Shown here: piece by piece, positions 49,219 to 58,892 of the stretch
Position numbering within the stretch: position 1 is the first letter of the stretch
How the letters are laid out: every line of letters starts with the position of its first letter
Source: Papillibacter cinnamivorans DSM 12816
GTDB lineage: Bacteria; Bacillota; Clostridia; Oscillospirales; Oscillospiraceae
Reading direction: 5' to 3'
Assembly (NCBI RefSeq): GCF_900176335.1
Contig: NZ_FWXW01000001.1
Coordinates: forward strand, 434,001 to 498,000
DNA: 64,000 nt
Position numbers and translations under genes: made by a program
The notes under the pieces: model-generated
What the model was told of the DNA's origin: nothing
Seen by the model: the letters and a program-made list of their open reading frames with translations, nothing else
The model's database searches: none

Positions 49219-50213
49219 GTCTTGCTCCGTTTTCTCTCCCGCCGCTCCGGGGAGGCGGCGGGCCTTTTCTCGTGTTTTTCGTAGGCCCGGATGATGCGCT
49301 GCACCAGCACGTGGCGCACCACGTCCGTCTCGCTGAGCATGCAGATGGCGATGCCCTCCACGTCGGAGAGCACATGGATCGCGTCCTTCAGGCCGCTCAC
49401 CTTGTCCTCCGGCAGGTCGATCTGGGTGATGTCCCCCGTGATCACCGCCTTGGAACCGAACCCCAGTCGGGTTAAAAACATCTTCATCTGTTCCCGGGAG
49501 GTGTTCTGGGCCTCGTCCAGTATGATGAAGGAGTCGTCCAGCGTCCGTCCGCGCATATAGGCCAGCGGGGCCACCTCGATGTTTCCCCGCTCCAGATATT
49601 TGTTGTAGGTCTCCGCCCCCAGCATGTCGAAGAGGGCGTCGTACAGCGGCCGGAGATAGGGGTCCACCTTGCTCTGCAGGTCCCCCGGCAGAAATCCCAG
49701 CCGCTCCCCGGCTTCCACCGCCGGCCGTGTCAGAATGATCCGGTTCACAGTCTTGTTCCGGAAGGCCTCCACCGCCGAAGCCACCGCCAGGTAGGTTTTC
49801 CCTGTGCCCGCCGGCCCCACCGCGAGAGTGATCACGTTTTTCGCGATGGCGTCCACGTATTTTTTCTGGCCGATGGTCTTGGCCTTCACGGGCTTGCCCT
49901 TGGCCGTGACGCAGATGACGCCCCTGGCCAGCTCCGAGATCTTGGCTTCCTGCCCTTCCTTCACGAGACCGATGACATAGCGCACGTTCTGCTCGTTAAT
50001 CGGCTCGCCCTTACCGGACAGAGACAGCAGTCCCTCGATCACCCGGACGGCGAAAATCACGTTTTCTCCCTCTCCCGAGACCTTCAGCTCCGTGTCCCGG
50101 TTTACCACCTTGACCCCCAGCTCGTTTTCGATGAGCCGGATGTTCTCGTCGAAGGAGCCGAATACGCTGATGGCCTGCTCCAGCCTCTCGATGCTTATCG
50201 TTTGTTCAATCAT
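49215..50213 (-). CDS. PhoH-like ATPase (PhoL)
   Basis: 332 residues from ATG 50211-50213 after CAGGAGCGA; longer frames overlap yqfD. An N-terminal KH-like domain, then the PhoH ATPase: Walker A VGPAGTGKTYLAVASA (about 131), RPAVEAGERLGFLPGDLQSK, ILDEAQNTSREQMKMFLTR and ITGDITQIDLP. Linked to ybeY across bacteria and thought to act in RNA metabolism. Part of the yqfC-yqfD-phoH-ybeY block. Confidence 0.94.
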   Translation of the reverse strand: MIEQTISIERLEQAISVFGSFDENIRLIENELGVKVVNRDTELKVSGEGENVIFAVRVIEGLLSLSGKGEPINEQNVRYVIGLVKEGQEAKISELARGVICVTAKGKPVKAKTIGQKKYVDAIAKNVITLAVGPAGTGKTYLAVASAVEAFRNKTVNRIILTRPAVEAGERLGFLPGDLQSKVDPYLRPLYDALFDMLGAETYNKYLERGNIEVAPLAYMRGRTLDDSFIILDEAQNTSREQMKMFLTRLGFGSKAVITGDITQIDLPEDKVSGLKDAIHVLSDVEGIAICMLSETDVVRHVLVQRIIRAYEKHEKRPAASPERRERKRSKT

Positions 50214-50266
50214 TCGCTCCTGATTCACTCCTCGCCCCCGCAGGATTACCCGGTCAAGCCGTATCG

Positions 50267-51457
50267 CTACCGCTTCAGGTTCTCCTCCGGGATTTCCGTC
50301 GTTTTCGCAATCTGCTCCTCGCACTCGCCCGTGAGCGTTACCTTCAATACCCCGTCCTGCTCCCCGACGTCAAACCGGGTGTTCAGCACTTCCCCCTGGT
50401 CCAGTTTCAGCCGAAGCTGCAGGAGCAAAGCTTGCTTCAGCCTCTCCTCCGCCGCCTGCCGCTCCTCCTGGACAATAACGGGCTCGTATTCCCGGTATGT
50501 CTCCGCGGAAAGGGAAACCGGCAGAGTCATGCCGTTGGGAAGCCGGATCTTCCTGTCGCTTCTTATTTTATCATAGTCGGCAAAGGAAATTCCACCGTCC
50601 AGGTATAAATTTATTCTCCTGCCACACAAAACCAGCGTCAGCCGGGTGGTTTCCCTTCCGGTATAGGCTTTTTCTTCGGCGGCGAGGGGCGTCTCGGCGG
50701 ACAGTTCGTACCAGGTTCTGGCGTATACCTTTCCCTCCGCGTGGAGGAATCGGACCCCCACGGTGGGAGTGTCCACCACGCCGCTCACCAGCAGCTCTCC
50801 CGCTAAAACCGTCTGCCCGGCCTTGAACTGGGGGGAACCGTTGTAGACCTCCATGCGGGTGATGACCCCGGTCTTCGCCGCCACCAGGTTGGCAGGGATG
50901 CTCTCGTCCACGATCTCGGGCGGCTCGGTGCGCTCCCGCACCAGGACGTAGGCCCGGCTGCCGGAAACGTTCACCGTGATCCAGGACAGTTCGCCGATGT
51001 CCAGAAGAGCGTGGTGCTTGATGGTCTCCGGATCGATGGAAGGGCCGAAGGTGCCGATGCCAACCCCCAGTTTTTTCAGTTCCTCCAGGATCTCCCGGTC
51101 GGTGACCGTCTTGTTTCCCGAGACCTGAATGTCCCAGATAAAAAGCGACCCGGGGATCAGCATAAGAAAAAGCAGGAGCCCCGCTATGAGGGCGTACCGC
51201 TTCTTGAACCTGCCCAGGAAAAAGGGAACTCCCTTTCGTCCCACCACCGTGATGGTGCAGGAAAGGCGCTTGGCCCGGGCGCAGAGCTTCCTGTAGTGCC
51301 GCCTCTCCAGTTTCATCCGCAGCCGGGTGGCGGACATCCACCGGAGCCCCCAGAAGGGGATGTCGTTCTGGGAGCAGAGATTGATGATCCGTTCGGGAAA
51401 GACGCTCTCGATTTCCACTTCCACGCTTCCCCGGAGAAAATTCACAAGCGTCAGCAT
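50267..51457 (-). CDS. yqfD: Sporulation protein YqfD
   Basis: 396 residues. An N-terminal domain (FLRGSVEVEIESVFPERIIN), one TM helix (YALIAGLLLFLMLIPGSLFI, about 88-108), then a POTRA-like extracytoplasmic part (IQVSGNKTVTDREILEELKK) and the YqfD C-terminus. Expressed in the mother cell and needed for efficient sporulation in Bacillus; molecular role unknown. Start after GAGGTGGAACC; 10 bp after yqfC. Confidence 0.93.
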   Translation of the reverse strand: MLTLVNFLRGSVEVEIESVFPERIINLCSQNDIPFWGLRWMSATRLRMKLERRHYRKLCARAKRLSCTITVVGRKGVPFFLGRFKKRYALIAGLLLFLMLIPGSLFIWDIQVSGNKTVTDREILEELKKLGVGIGTFGPSIDPETIKHHALLDIGELSWITVNVSGSRAYVLVRERTEPPEIVDESIPANLVAAKTGVITRMEVYNGSPQFKAGQTVLAGELLVSGVVDTPTVGVRFLHAEGKVYARTWYELSAETPLAAEEKAYTGRETTRLTLVLCGRRINLYLDGGISFADYDKIRSDRKIRLPNGMTLPVSLSAETYREYEPVIVQEERQAAEERLKQALLLQLRLKLDQGEVLNTRFDVGEQDGVLKVTLTGECEEQIAKTTEIPEENLKR

Positions 51458-51466
51458 GGTTCCACC

Positions 51467-51751
51467 TCAATATTCAAATTCCACTCCGGAAATGTTCCCG
51501 GTAATGCGAAGCTCGTATCCGTTCATGGCCCGCAGTTCCAGATTCTCCCCCTTGATCCGCACCGTCATGTTTCCTCCGCTGATGTCGATTTCCCGGTTGT
51601 CGTAGGACAAAATTCCCCTGTGACGTTCCATGAACAGTTCCCCCGAGCCCAAAATTTCGATCCGGGGGAGCCCCGCGACAATGTCGGCAGGCAGGTCGAA
51701 GGTCTCCGCGGCCCAGGGCAGCACGCCCTCATCCTTTCGTCTTTTCTCCAT
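51467..51751 (-). CDS. yqfC: Sporulation protein YqfC (YabP family)
   Basis: 94 residues, start after GGGAGGTCTGCCGA. Beta-rich YabP/YqfC fold with LPRIEILGSGELFMERHRGI, LSYDNREIDISGGNMTVRIK and NGYELRITGNISGVEFEY. Partner of yqfD, one operon. Role in spore coat or cortex formation is known only genetically. Confidence 0.93.
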   Translation of the reverse strand: MEKRRKDEGVLPWAAETFDLPADIVAGLPRIEILGSGELFMERHRGILSYDNREIDISGGNMTVRIKGENLELRAMNGYELRITGNISGVEFEY

Positions 51752-52003
51752 TCGGCAGACCTCCCTCTGCCATGCTTATGCGCCGTCCGGGAACTTATTG
51801 CCAGTCCGCCTTTTATCCCTCCGGGAAGAGTTTCCCGCGCTCCCGCCGGTTCCGCTCCCGAATCGGCGCCTTCCGGCGTGCCGCAGCGGAGGGAAAATAC
51901 CCTGCGCAAGCCCGAAATGGCTTGTAGTACCCCCATCGGATCATATATAATAAAGAAAATGAAAACCGTTTGGATACCTGCGCATTGTGAAAGGAGACCG
52001 ACA
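51752..52003. promoter_or_regulatory. Divergent spacer yqfC / ogt
   Basis: For ogt a promoter is visible: TTGTAG (51922-51927), 18 bp, TATAAT (51946-51951). On the minus strand the yqfC promoter (sigma-E expected) lies here but I could not fix it. No gene seen. Confidence 0.5.
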
Positions 52004-52474
52004 GTGGGGTTCAATACATACGATACCCGGATTGGTGCCGTCTCGATCCAGGACGGGCCCGAGGGTATCCTGAGGGTCTATCTGCCAAATGAAGCTCTGC
52101 CCCGTGGCTTTGCCCGGGAGGAAACTCCCCTGCTTCAGGAAGCGGCAAGCCAGCTGGAAGCCTATCTGCAGGGGGAGCGGAAATCCTTTACCCTTCCTCT
52201 GACTCCCCGGGGCACCCCTTTCATGGAGAGGGTCTGGTCTCTGCTGGTCGGCATCCCCTACGGGGAGACAGCCACCTACGGGGAGATCGCCCGGCGCGCC
52301 GGGTCCCCCGGGGCCTCCCGGGCGGTGGGCCTGGCCTGCAGGCGCAATCCCATCCCCCTTTTCATCCCCTGTCACCGCGTCATCGGGTCGGCTGGATCGC
52401 TGGTGGGATTCGGCGGCGGGCTGGAACTCAAGCGCGTCCTTCTGGAACTGGAAGGATACCGTTTTCCCGACTGA
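52004..52474 (+). CDS. ogt: Methylated-DNA-protein cysteine methyltransferase
   Basis: 156 residues from GTG 52004, after AAGGAGACCGACA. Active-site motif IPCHRVIGSAG with the acceptor Cys, the preceding helix ASRAVGLACRRNPIPLF and the DNA-binding helix TYGEIARRAGSPGASRAV. It removes O6-alkyl groups from guanine in a suicide reaction. Divergent from yqfC, 90 bp upstream of ylbJ. Confidence 0.95.
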   Translation: MGFNTYDTRIGAVSIQDGPEGILRVYLPNEALPRGFAREETPLLQEAASQLEAYLQGERKSFTLPLTPRGTPFMERVWSLLVGIPYGETATYGEIARRAGSPGASRAVGLACRRNPIPLFIPCHRVIGSAGSLVGFGGGLELKRVLLELEGYRFPD

Positions 52475-52563
52475 GAAGGTTCCTTCCTCTTTTCCGCTCC
52501 GGGGACTGTCCCCTTCACATGAAAGCCCTCCGGGCAGCATATAGTTTCCTGGAGGTGTTTCCC

Positions 52564-53748
52564 ATGACGAAGTTCCTGTGGGGGCGGCTGTCCTCCCAAT
52601 GGGCCGCGGGAATTGTCATCGCAAGCTGCATGCTGGGACTTCTGGTCTTCCCTTCGGAGTCCATGCAGGCGGCCAAGGACGGCCTGTCCCTTTGCTACAA
52701 CGTCATCATACCCTCCCTGTTTCCCTTTTTCGTACTCTCTGGCCTCGTAATCGAGCTGGGACTGGCCCGGTACCTGGGCCGCGCGGCGGAGCATGTGATG
52801 CGCCCTCTTTTCAACGTGGGGGGGGCCTGTGCCTCCGCCTTTGTGCTGGGCATCATCGGAGGATATCCCGTGGGCGCCAGGACCGCTATTTTGCTCTACG
52901 AAAAAAAAATGTGCAGCAAGGCGGAGGCCGAGCGGCTTCTGGGCTTCTGCAACAATTCCGGCCCCGCCTTCATTCTGGGCGTGGTGGGCGCCGGGATTTT
53001 TTCCAGCAGCCGGATGGGGCTTTTATTGTACTTTGCTCACGTGGCGGCCTCCGTATGCATCGGGATTCTCTTCCGGTTTTACCGGTGGGATTCTCCCGCG
53101 GGGCAGGGGAGCTCCTCTCTGAATTTTCAGACGACACGCTTCCCCGCCGCTTTCACCTCGTCCATCACCAGTTCTTTTCGCTCCACTTTGAATATCTGCG
53201 CTTTCGTGGTCTTTTTCCTTGTGGTGATCCGCCTTCTCTTTCTCTCCGGCATTCTCTCCGGCGTCGCCGTCATTCTGGGAGTCCTCTTCTCCCCCCTGGG
53301 GTTTGACGCGGAATGGGCGAAGCGCTTTCTCACCGGCATCATTGAAATCTCCTCCGGCGTGTGGACTCTCAACGGCGTGGTGGGAAACGAGGCCGGCAGG
53401 CTGTCCATGGCTGCCTTCATGCTGGGGTGGGCCGGGGTGTCGGTACACTGTCAGGTCCTCTCCTTTATCGGAGACAGCGGACTTTCCATGCGTACCTACA
53501 TCGGCGGCAAAATCCTCCATGGGGTCCTCTCCGCCCTGTTCATCTGGGCCATTTCCCGGGTGCTGGACTTCACCGCCCCGGTCGTCTCCTACCTCACGGA
53601 AGAGGTGGATGGCCTCGCCGAAATGCAGTTTGGCAGCGCCCTGTTCCTGTCCGTTCTGGTGGCCTGGGCCGTCTGGGCTGCTTTTATCCTGATCTCCGCC
53701 CTGGTGCTGCAAAAAAATTGTAGAAAAAGCAGGCGCGGCATTGTATAA
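52564..53748 (+). CDS. ylbJ: Sporulation integral membrane protein YlbJ
   Basis: 394 residues from ATG 52564 after GGAGGTGTTTCCC. About eight to ten TM segments; two repeated nucleoside-recognition (Gate) domains with NVIIPSLFPFFVLSGLVIEL and the GGYPVGARTAILLYEKK motif followed by CNNSGPAFILG, typical of YlbJ. In Bacillus it is needed in the mother cell for spore cortex formation. It stands alone on the plus strand. Confidence 0.92.
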   Translation: MTKFLWGRLSSQWAAGIVIASCMLGLLVFPSESMQAAKDGLSLCYNVIIPSLFPFFVLSGLVIELGLARYLGRAAEHVMRPLFNVGGACASAFVLGIIGGYPVGARTAILLYEKKMCSKAEAERLLGFCNNSGPAFILGVVGAGIFSSSRMGLLLYFAHVAASVCIGILFRFYRWDSPAGQGSSSLNFQTTRFPAAFTSSITSSFRSTLNICAFVVFFLVVIRLLFLSGILSGVAVILGVLFSPLGFDAEWAKRFLTGIIEISSGVWTLNGVVGNEAGRLSMAAFMLGWAGVSVHCQVLSFIGDSGLSMRTYIGGKILHGVLSALFIWAISRVLDFTAPVVSYLTEEVDGLAEMQFGSALFLSVLVAWAVWAAFILISALVLQKNCRKSRRGIV

Positions 53749-53805
53749 TAGGAACGGGCAATGGTTTCCCGCCGTACCGATCCGTTTGCCCGGGAGGTGC
53801 CAGTC

Positions 53806-54021
53806 ATGCTGTTTAGAAAAGAGATCGAGCCGTACTGTGCTTACTGCGCCCGCGGCACCCGGTTAAACGAGGGGGAGATCCTGTGTATCAAGCGGGGGAT
53901 CGTGACGCCCGATTATCACTGCTCCGCGTTCCGTTATGAACCTCTCAAGCGCGTCCCCCCCCAGCCTCCCAAGCTGGAGCTCGGATCTTTGGACAGCGAG
54001 GATTTCTCTCTGTCTGATTAA
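53806..54021 (+). CDS. Small Cys-containing protein (71 aa), unknown
   Basis: The ATG at 53806 follows GGGAGGTGCCAGTC. The protein starts MLFRKEIEPYCAYCARGTR and has a second Cys pair spread over ILCIKRGIVTPDYHCSAFRY. Thus CxxC...C...C could bind zinc. The end is Pro- and acid-rich. Small proteins of this look are common in the Clostridia next to ylbJ-like or housekeeping genes; the family is not named. A strong terminator follows at 54048, so it may be the last gene of a ylbJ transcript. Confidence 0.7.
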   Translation: MLFRKEIEPYCAYCARGTRLNEGEILCIKRGIVTPDYHCSAFRYEPLKRVPPQPPKLELGSLDSEDFSLSD

Positions 54022-54422
54022 CGGGATTTTCTTTAACCTGTACATAAGGGAGCCGAAACAAATTGCCGCCGGCAGTTTGTTTCGGCTCCCTTTCTGTCTT
54101 GAGGCAAGACTCGCACCCTGGCCGCCCCTGTTGAAAAACACGGGTTCCGACAGAGCTGAGACAATCTCCAAAACCGGTCCGGCGGCATACATTGTTGATG
54201 CAAGGCTTTATGCGCCTCCCGTTCCGGCGTGCGGAAACATCCGCACCAATAACGCTCTGCCAAACGGCGGCGTGCCGGCCGGGAACCGGCCAATTGCAGT
54301 ACAATGCCGATTTCACGCTGACGTTGTGCGTTTGCGCGCCTGCCGATCGGCGCGCCTGAAAAGGAGATCCCGTCTCTTTTTCAAGGGGGAATCGGTATTA
54401 TAACGGTTTTGGAGGGTTTTCC
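54022..54422. other. Spacer with terminator, no gene
   Basis: GGGAGCCGAAACAAA (54048-54062) pairs perfectly with its complement at 54076-54090, loop with inner GCCGCCGGC, then TTT: a 15-bp terminator stem for the gene ending at 54021. From 54094 to 54400 I see no coding frame with a ribosome binding site. GGAGGGTTTTCC just before 54423 is the site of the ATPase gene. Confidence 0.7.
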
Positions 54423-55520
54423 ATGTCAAACGCCGCGTCCGTCCATTTTTATCAGGGAGCCTGCTCTCCCCCGGGCGCTCCCGCTTGCAGTGAATCGCTG
54501 ATCCCACTGTCCGAGGCGGAGGATATCCTCCTCGTCCGGGGCGGCCCCGGTTCCGGAAAAACGCTGTTTCTCTCCCGGATCGCCGAAAAGCTTTCTGAAA
54601 GCGGCGCCTCGGTGGAATACCTGCATACCTCCGGCTTCCCTGAAGAACTGGGTGCCGTGATCTTTCCGGAGCTGCGCTCCGCCGTTGCCGCAGGTTCTGC
54701 CTGCATGGAATCCTCCTGTCCCGGAGCGGTGGAGCATGAAATCAGCCTGGACCAGTTTTATGATCTCGCGCCCCTCAGGGAAAAACGGAAAAAAATCCTG
54801 ACGCTCACCGTCTCCTTCAAATCTCTTTTTGGAAGAGCGGCGCGTTATTTTTCGGCGGCGAGGAGCGTCTCCGAGGATATCCTCGGCCAGGTGCTTTCCG
54901 AAGAGACGGCATTGCGCATCGCAAAGCGCGCCCGGGGTATCGCCGCCCGGGAATTCAGGCGTGTCCCCGGAAAAACGGGAACGGGCAAAATGAGATATCT
55001 GGATGCCGTTACCGCCTCCGACCAGCTTCGCCGGTTCGATACCGTAGCCGCTCTCTGCGAAAACGTATACGAGCTCGTGGACAACTACGGTCTCTCCGAC
55101 TGCCTGCTTCAGGTCCTGCGCACCGAGGCCCTGGCCGCCGGCAGAGATGTGATTGCCTGTCCTTCTCCCCTGGATCCGGGCCGATTGTGTCACCTTCTCA
55201 TTCCTTCCCTGTCTCTCGCCTTTGTAACCTCCTCCGCCGGTATGCCCTACCCCGGCAAAGCCTATCGCCGGATCCGTCTGGACGCGGTGCCCGGCAGCGC
55301 CGAGCTGCGCCGCAGCCGTACCCGTCTTCGTTTCTCCAAAAAAATCCTCGCCGCTCTCATGGAGGAAGGCGTACAGCACCTGAATCAGGCTAGGTCGGCC
55401 GCCGGAGAACTGGAAGCTCTCTATGCTCCCCATGTGGATTTGGACGGGGTGCTCCTTCTGGCCGAGGGAGAGGGGAACCGGCTGCTGGAAAAATGGAACG
55501 CCCGCAAATCGGATATTTGA
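54423..55520 (+). CDS. P-loop ATPase of unknown function (two-domain clostridial type)
   Basis: 365 residues; ATG after GGAGGGTTTTCC. N-terminal Walker A in LLVRGGPGSGKTLFLSRIAE (about 36-50) followed by SVEYLHTSGFPEELGAVIFP. The C-terminal part HLLIPSLSLAFVTSS with YRRIRLDAVP matches a family of two-domain ATPases of spore formers (PRK06851 type, from memory). The place of the second P loop reads GKTGTGKM, lacking the Ser/Thr after Lys, so that site is probably dead. No neighbour explains the role. It faces rpoD convergently across a hairpin-rich spacer. Confidence 0.75.
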   Translation: MSNAASVHFYQGACSPPGAPACSESLIPLSEAEDILLVRGGPGSGKTLFLSRIAEKLSESGASVEYLHTSGFPEELGAVIFPELRSAVAAGSACMESSCPGAVEHEISLDQFYDLAPLREKRKKILTLTVSFKSLFGRAARYFSAARSVSEDILGQVLSEETALRIAKRARGIAAREFRRVPGKTGTGKMRYLDAVTASDQLRRFDTVAALCENVYELVDNYGLSDCLLQVLRTEALAAGRDVIACPSPLDPGRLCHLLIPSLSLAFVTSSAGMPYPGKAYRRIRLDAVPGSAELRRSRTRLRFSKKILAALMEEGVQHLNQARSAAGELEALYAPHVDLDGVLLLAEGEGNRLLEKWNARKSDI

Positions 55521-55592
55521 GCCGTCCTGCCGCGGCTGCGGCCGGTGTCCGAACCCGTTTAAAAAAATCCATACTACTTTCATAAATAAACT

Positions 55593-55851
55593 GCGGGCGC
55601 GGCAACTGCCGCGCCCGCTCCAAGCTGTCGAAAAAGCCTCGCAGAGTTTCGCCGCCGGAGCGGCGAAATAAAATCAGATTATATTCGGGCGCGGCGTGTA
55701 CGTGCCCGAATATACTTTTCAGGCTGCAAGCGTCAAACCGTCCGCTTGCGGCGGACAGCGAGGCGCGCGGCAGACTGCAGGCCCTTTTATCGAAAAAGGC
55801 GAATGCCTTTTTCGATAAATTCCAGCGGGCGCGGCAGTTGCCGCGCCCGCT
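55593..55851. repeat. Block of five hairpins between the ATPase gene and rpoD
   Basis: In order: GCGGGCGCGGCA/AC/TGCCGCGCCCGC (55593-55618); TTTCGCCGC/CGGA/GCGGCGAAA (55647-55668); TATATTCGGGC ... GCCCGAATATA (55680-55714); TTTATCGAAAAAGGC/GAAT/GCCTTTTTCGATAAA (55786-55819); AGCGGGCGCGGCA/GT/TGCCGCGCCCGCT (55824-55851). The first and last are near-identical and bracket 230 bp. The 15-bp stem at 55786 has U-rich arms on both strands and is the best terminator candidate for rpoD and for the ATPase gene. Confidence 0.85.
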
Positions 55852-55864
55852 CGTTTTCTGCGAT

Positions 55865-57007
55865 TCAGTTGAGAAAATCCTTCAGTTTCTTGCTCCGGCT
55901 GGGGTGGCGGAGCTTTCTGAGCGCCTTGGCCTCGATCTGACGGATACGTTCCCGGGTGACGTTGAACTCCTTACCCACCTCTTCCAGGGTCCGGGTCCGC
56001 CCGTCCTCGATGCCGAAGCGGAGCTTGAGCACCTTTTCCTCCCGGGGGGTCAAAGTTCCCAGCACATCCACCAGCTGCTCCTTGAGCAGGGTAAAGGAAG
56101 CCGCTTCCGAGGGTTCGGAGGCGTCCTCGTCCGGAATGAAGTCTCCCAGATGGCTGTCTTCCTCCTCGCCGATGGGGGTCTCCAATGAGACCGGCTCCTG
56201 GGCGATTTTCAGGATCTCCCGCACCTTGTCCACCGGCATTCCCATCTCCTCGGCGATCTCCTCGGGAGAGGGGTCGTGCCCCAGTTCCTGGAGAAGCTGC
56301 CGGGAAACCCGGATCACCTTGTTGATGGTCTCCACCATGTGCACCGGGATCCGGATGGTCCTCGCCTGGTCGGCGATGGCCCGTGTGATGGCCTGCCGGA
56401 TCCACCAGGTGGCATAGGTGGAAAACTTATACCCCTTGGTGTAGTCGAATTTTTCCACCGCCTTGATGAGCCCCAGGTTTCCCTCCTGGATGAGGTCCAG
56501 AAAGAGCATCCCCCGCCCCACATACCGCTTGGCGATGCTCACCACCAGCCGGAGATTGGCCTCGGCCAGGCACTGCTTGGCCTCCTCGTCTCCCTCGGCC
56601 ATCCTCTGGGCCAGCACGATTTCCTCCTCGGGGGACAGCAGGTTTACCTTGCCGATCTCCTTGAGGTACATCCGCACCGGGTCGTCGATGCTGAAATTGT
56701 CCACCAGCGTTGCCGGGTCGATGATCTCCTCCTCGGGGATCTCCTCCAGCTCGTCTATGGTGGGGGCCACTTCGTCCGGCAGCTCCGACAGATAATCATC
56801 CCCGATGGTCTCGATCCCCAGGTTCTCCAGGGTGTCATATATCTTGTCCAGCTGATCGGACTCCAGGTCCATGTCCTCCAGGACCTCCATCAGCTCGTTG
56901 GAGCTGAGTTTTCCTTTCTTCTTGCCTTTTTCGATCAGTTCGTTGAGCTTGTCTCCCGCGCTGGCGGGCTCGCTCACCGAAAGAGCGGCAGCCTTGTTTT
57001 CCTCCAT
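55865..57007 (-). CDS. rpoD: Primary sigma factor RpoD (SigA)
   Basis: 380 residues from ATG 57005-57007, eight nt behind GGAGG, which itself lies in the dnaG end; other in-frame ATGs at 57022 and 57049 are less well placed. Region 1.1 at the N-terminus; 2.1-2.4 with [35 protein letters not shown]; region 3; region 4.2 with [20 protein letters not shown]. Housekeeping sigma factor. dnaG-rpoD is the conserved macromolecular synthesis pair. Confidence 0.97.
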   Translation of the reverse strand: MEENKAAALSVSEPASAGDKLNELIEKGKKKGKLSSNELMEVLEDMDLESDQLDKIYDTLENLGIETIGDDYLSELPDEVAPTIDELEEIPEEEIIDPATLVDNFSIDDPVRMYLKEIGKVNLLSPEEEIVLAQRMAEGDEEAKQCLAEANLRLVVSIAKRYVGRGMLFLDLIQEGNLGLIKAVEKFDYTKGYKFSTYATWWIRQAITRAIADQARTIRIPVHMVETINKVIRVSRQLLQELGHDPSPEEIAEEMGMPVDKVREILKIAQEPVSLETPIGEEEDSHLGDFIPDEDASEPSEAASFTLLKEQLVDVLGTLTPREEKVLKLRFGIEDGRTRTLEEVGKEFNVTRERIRQIEAKALRKLRHPSRSKKLKDFLN

Positions 57008-57011
57008 ATCC

Positions 57012-58763
57012 TTATCCTCCATAGCCCTTTTTCTCTCTGTATTTTTCACGCGCGGCCAGAAGAGGGTCGCTGTTCTCTCCGGCCTGCCGCTTGGTGTATT
57101 CCGTCAGTATGATATCTATGTAATCCTCCATGGCGCGCCCGCCGTTGGAGAGAGCTTCCGGTTTCTGCATGATGGCCGTCAGGTGTGCCGTCTCCTCCGG
57201 CGTGAAGCTCCCCGCGAGTCCTGAAATCAGCGTGCTTTTTCCCTCCAGGTACCGCCTGCGCAGCTCCTCGAAGGCCTTTCCCAGAAGCGGTGAGGAAAAG
57301 TGCTCCGCCGAAAGCCCCGTCTCTTCCCGGTAAAGGGAGGGTTCCAGGGATATAAGCCGCACCACGCCTTCCTCCGCCGCGGCCGAGCGGACGTTTTCGT
57401 ATCGGATCCCCCGCTCTTTAGGCTGGAACTTGGCCGCGGGGGCCATTTCCTTCCGGGTCTGCTGTCTGGTTTCCCTGGCCGCCCGCCTTTTCCGCTCCCG
57501 CTGGATTTCCATCTGCAGGGCCTGGGAGGATACCTTTGCCGTTTCCGCTGCCCTGGCGCCGTAAATTTCCCGCTCCACGGGGCTGTCGAGGCCGGCAATA
57601 ATCCGGGCCGCCTCCTGGAGGTACTGGAGCTTTTCCTCGTCCAGTTCCAGGTTATATTTCGTCCTCAGCTGTATAAGGCGGTATTCGATGTGGTTTTCCG
57701 AGCGGTCCAGAAGGTTCTGAAAGGCGTCCTTCCCGAATTTCCGGATATATTCGTCCGGGTCCTTCGCCCCCTGCATCCGCAGGACCTTCACGGAAAGCCC
57801 CGTCTTGCCCAGTATGTCGATGGCCCGCTGGGAAGCGGCGAGTCCCGCCTGGTCGCCGTCGTAGGCGATGATCACTTCACGGGTGTAATGGGCCATCAGC
57901 CTCGCGTGGTCCTGGGTCAGCGCCGTGCCCAGAGAGGCCACCGCGCAGTCGAACCCCGCCTGGTGGAGCGCCAGGGTATCCATATACCCCTCCGTGAGGA
58001 TCAGACGCCCCTGCTTGGATTTCTTCGCCGCGTGCAGGGCGAAGAGGTTCTTGCTCTTGTTGAATACCGGGGTGTCCGGCGAATTGAGGTATTTGGGCTG
58101 GGACGCGTCCAGCACCCGCCCGCCGAAGCCGATTACCTCGCCCCGGATGTTGATGATGGGAAACATCAGCCGGTTCCGGAACCGGTCGTAGACGGTCCCG
58201 TTCCTGCCCTTCAGCGCCAGTCCTGCCCGGACAAGGTCTTCCCTGTCGAACCCCTTTGCCGTCATGGCGTCCGTCAGGCCGCTCCAGGCGTCCGGGGCGG
58301 CCCCCAGTCCGAAGTTTGTGATGATTTTTCCGGAAAGCCCCCTGCCCTTTGCGTATTCCGCCGCGGCCGTTCCTCCCGGCGCTCCCAGGATCTCGTGATA
58401 AAACCGGGCGGCCTGCCGGTTGAGTTCCAAAAGCCGCTCCTTGAGGCGGCTGGCGGGGTCGTTTTCCTCCTGCTCGGGGACGGTCATTCCCGCCCGCTTG
58501 GCCAGAAAACGGACCGCGTCGGGAAATGGGAGGTTTTCCGCCTCCATGATGAACGAAATGACGCCGCCGCCCTTGCCGCACCCGAAGCAGTAGTAAATCT
58601 GCTTGTCGGGAGAGACGGAAAAGGACGGGGTCTTTTCGCTGTGGAAGGGACAAAGTCCGAAGAGGTTTCCGCCCTTCCGGGTGAGGGCCACGTAGTCGGA
58701 GACTACCTCGGCGATGTCGCTGCGGCTTGTCAGTTCGTCCAGAAAGTACTCTGAAAACGCCAT
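57012..58763 (-). CDS. dnaG: DNA primase DnaG
   Basis: 583 residues from ATG 58761-58763 after GGAAAGGAGGGGGAAA. CHC2 zinc finger [13 protein letters not shown] with CFGCGKGG (about 41-66), RNA polymerase domain with TOPRIM ([25 protein letters not shown]), and C-terminal helicase-binding domain. It makes RNA primers at forks. Its stop lies inside the rpoD ribosome binding site, so coupling with rpoD is likely. Confidence 0.97.
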   Translation of the reverse strand: MAFSEYFLDELTSRSDIAEVVSDYVALTRKGGNLFGLCPFHSEKTPSFSVSPDKQIYYCFGCGKGGGVISFIMEAENLPFPDAVRFLAKRAGMTVPEQEENDPASRLKERLLELNRQAARFYHEILGAPGGTAAAEYAKGRGLSGKIITNFGLGAAPDAWSGLTDAMTAKGFDREDLVRAGLALKGRNGTVYDRFRNRLMFPIINIRGEVIGFGGRVLDASQPKYLNSPDTPVFNKSKNLFALHAAKKSKQGRLILTEGYMDTLALHQAGFDCAVASLGTALTQDHARLMAHYTREVIIAYDGDQAGLAASQRAIDILGKTGLSVKVLRMQGAKDPDEYIRKFGKDAFQNLLDRSENHIEYRLIQLRTKYNLELDEEKLQYLQEAARIIAGLDSPVEREIYGARAAETAKVSSQALQMEIQRERKRRAARETRQQTRKEMAPAAKFQPKERGIRYENVRSAAAEEGVVRLISLEPSLYREETGLSAEHFSSPLLGKAFEELRRRYLEGKSTLISGLAGSFTPEETAHLTAIMQKPEALSNGGRAMEDYIDIILTEYTKRQAGENSDPLLAAREKYREKKGYGG

Positions 58764-58892
58764 TTTCCCCCTCCTTTCCGGACAAAAACGCTTCAATTCT
58801 ATTGTATACTTGCCAAATATTGCTGAACCTATACACATTCGGGCCAAATTGGGCCCCTTCGGGCGGAAACGGCGCCCTCCGGCTCCTCCGCC

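Noticed and set aside
53936..54403. 155-codon plus-strand frame overlapping the small Cys protein and the terminator
   Set aside because: It reads through a 15-bp terminator stem and has no start signal.
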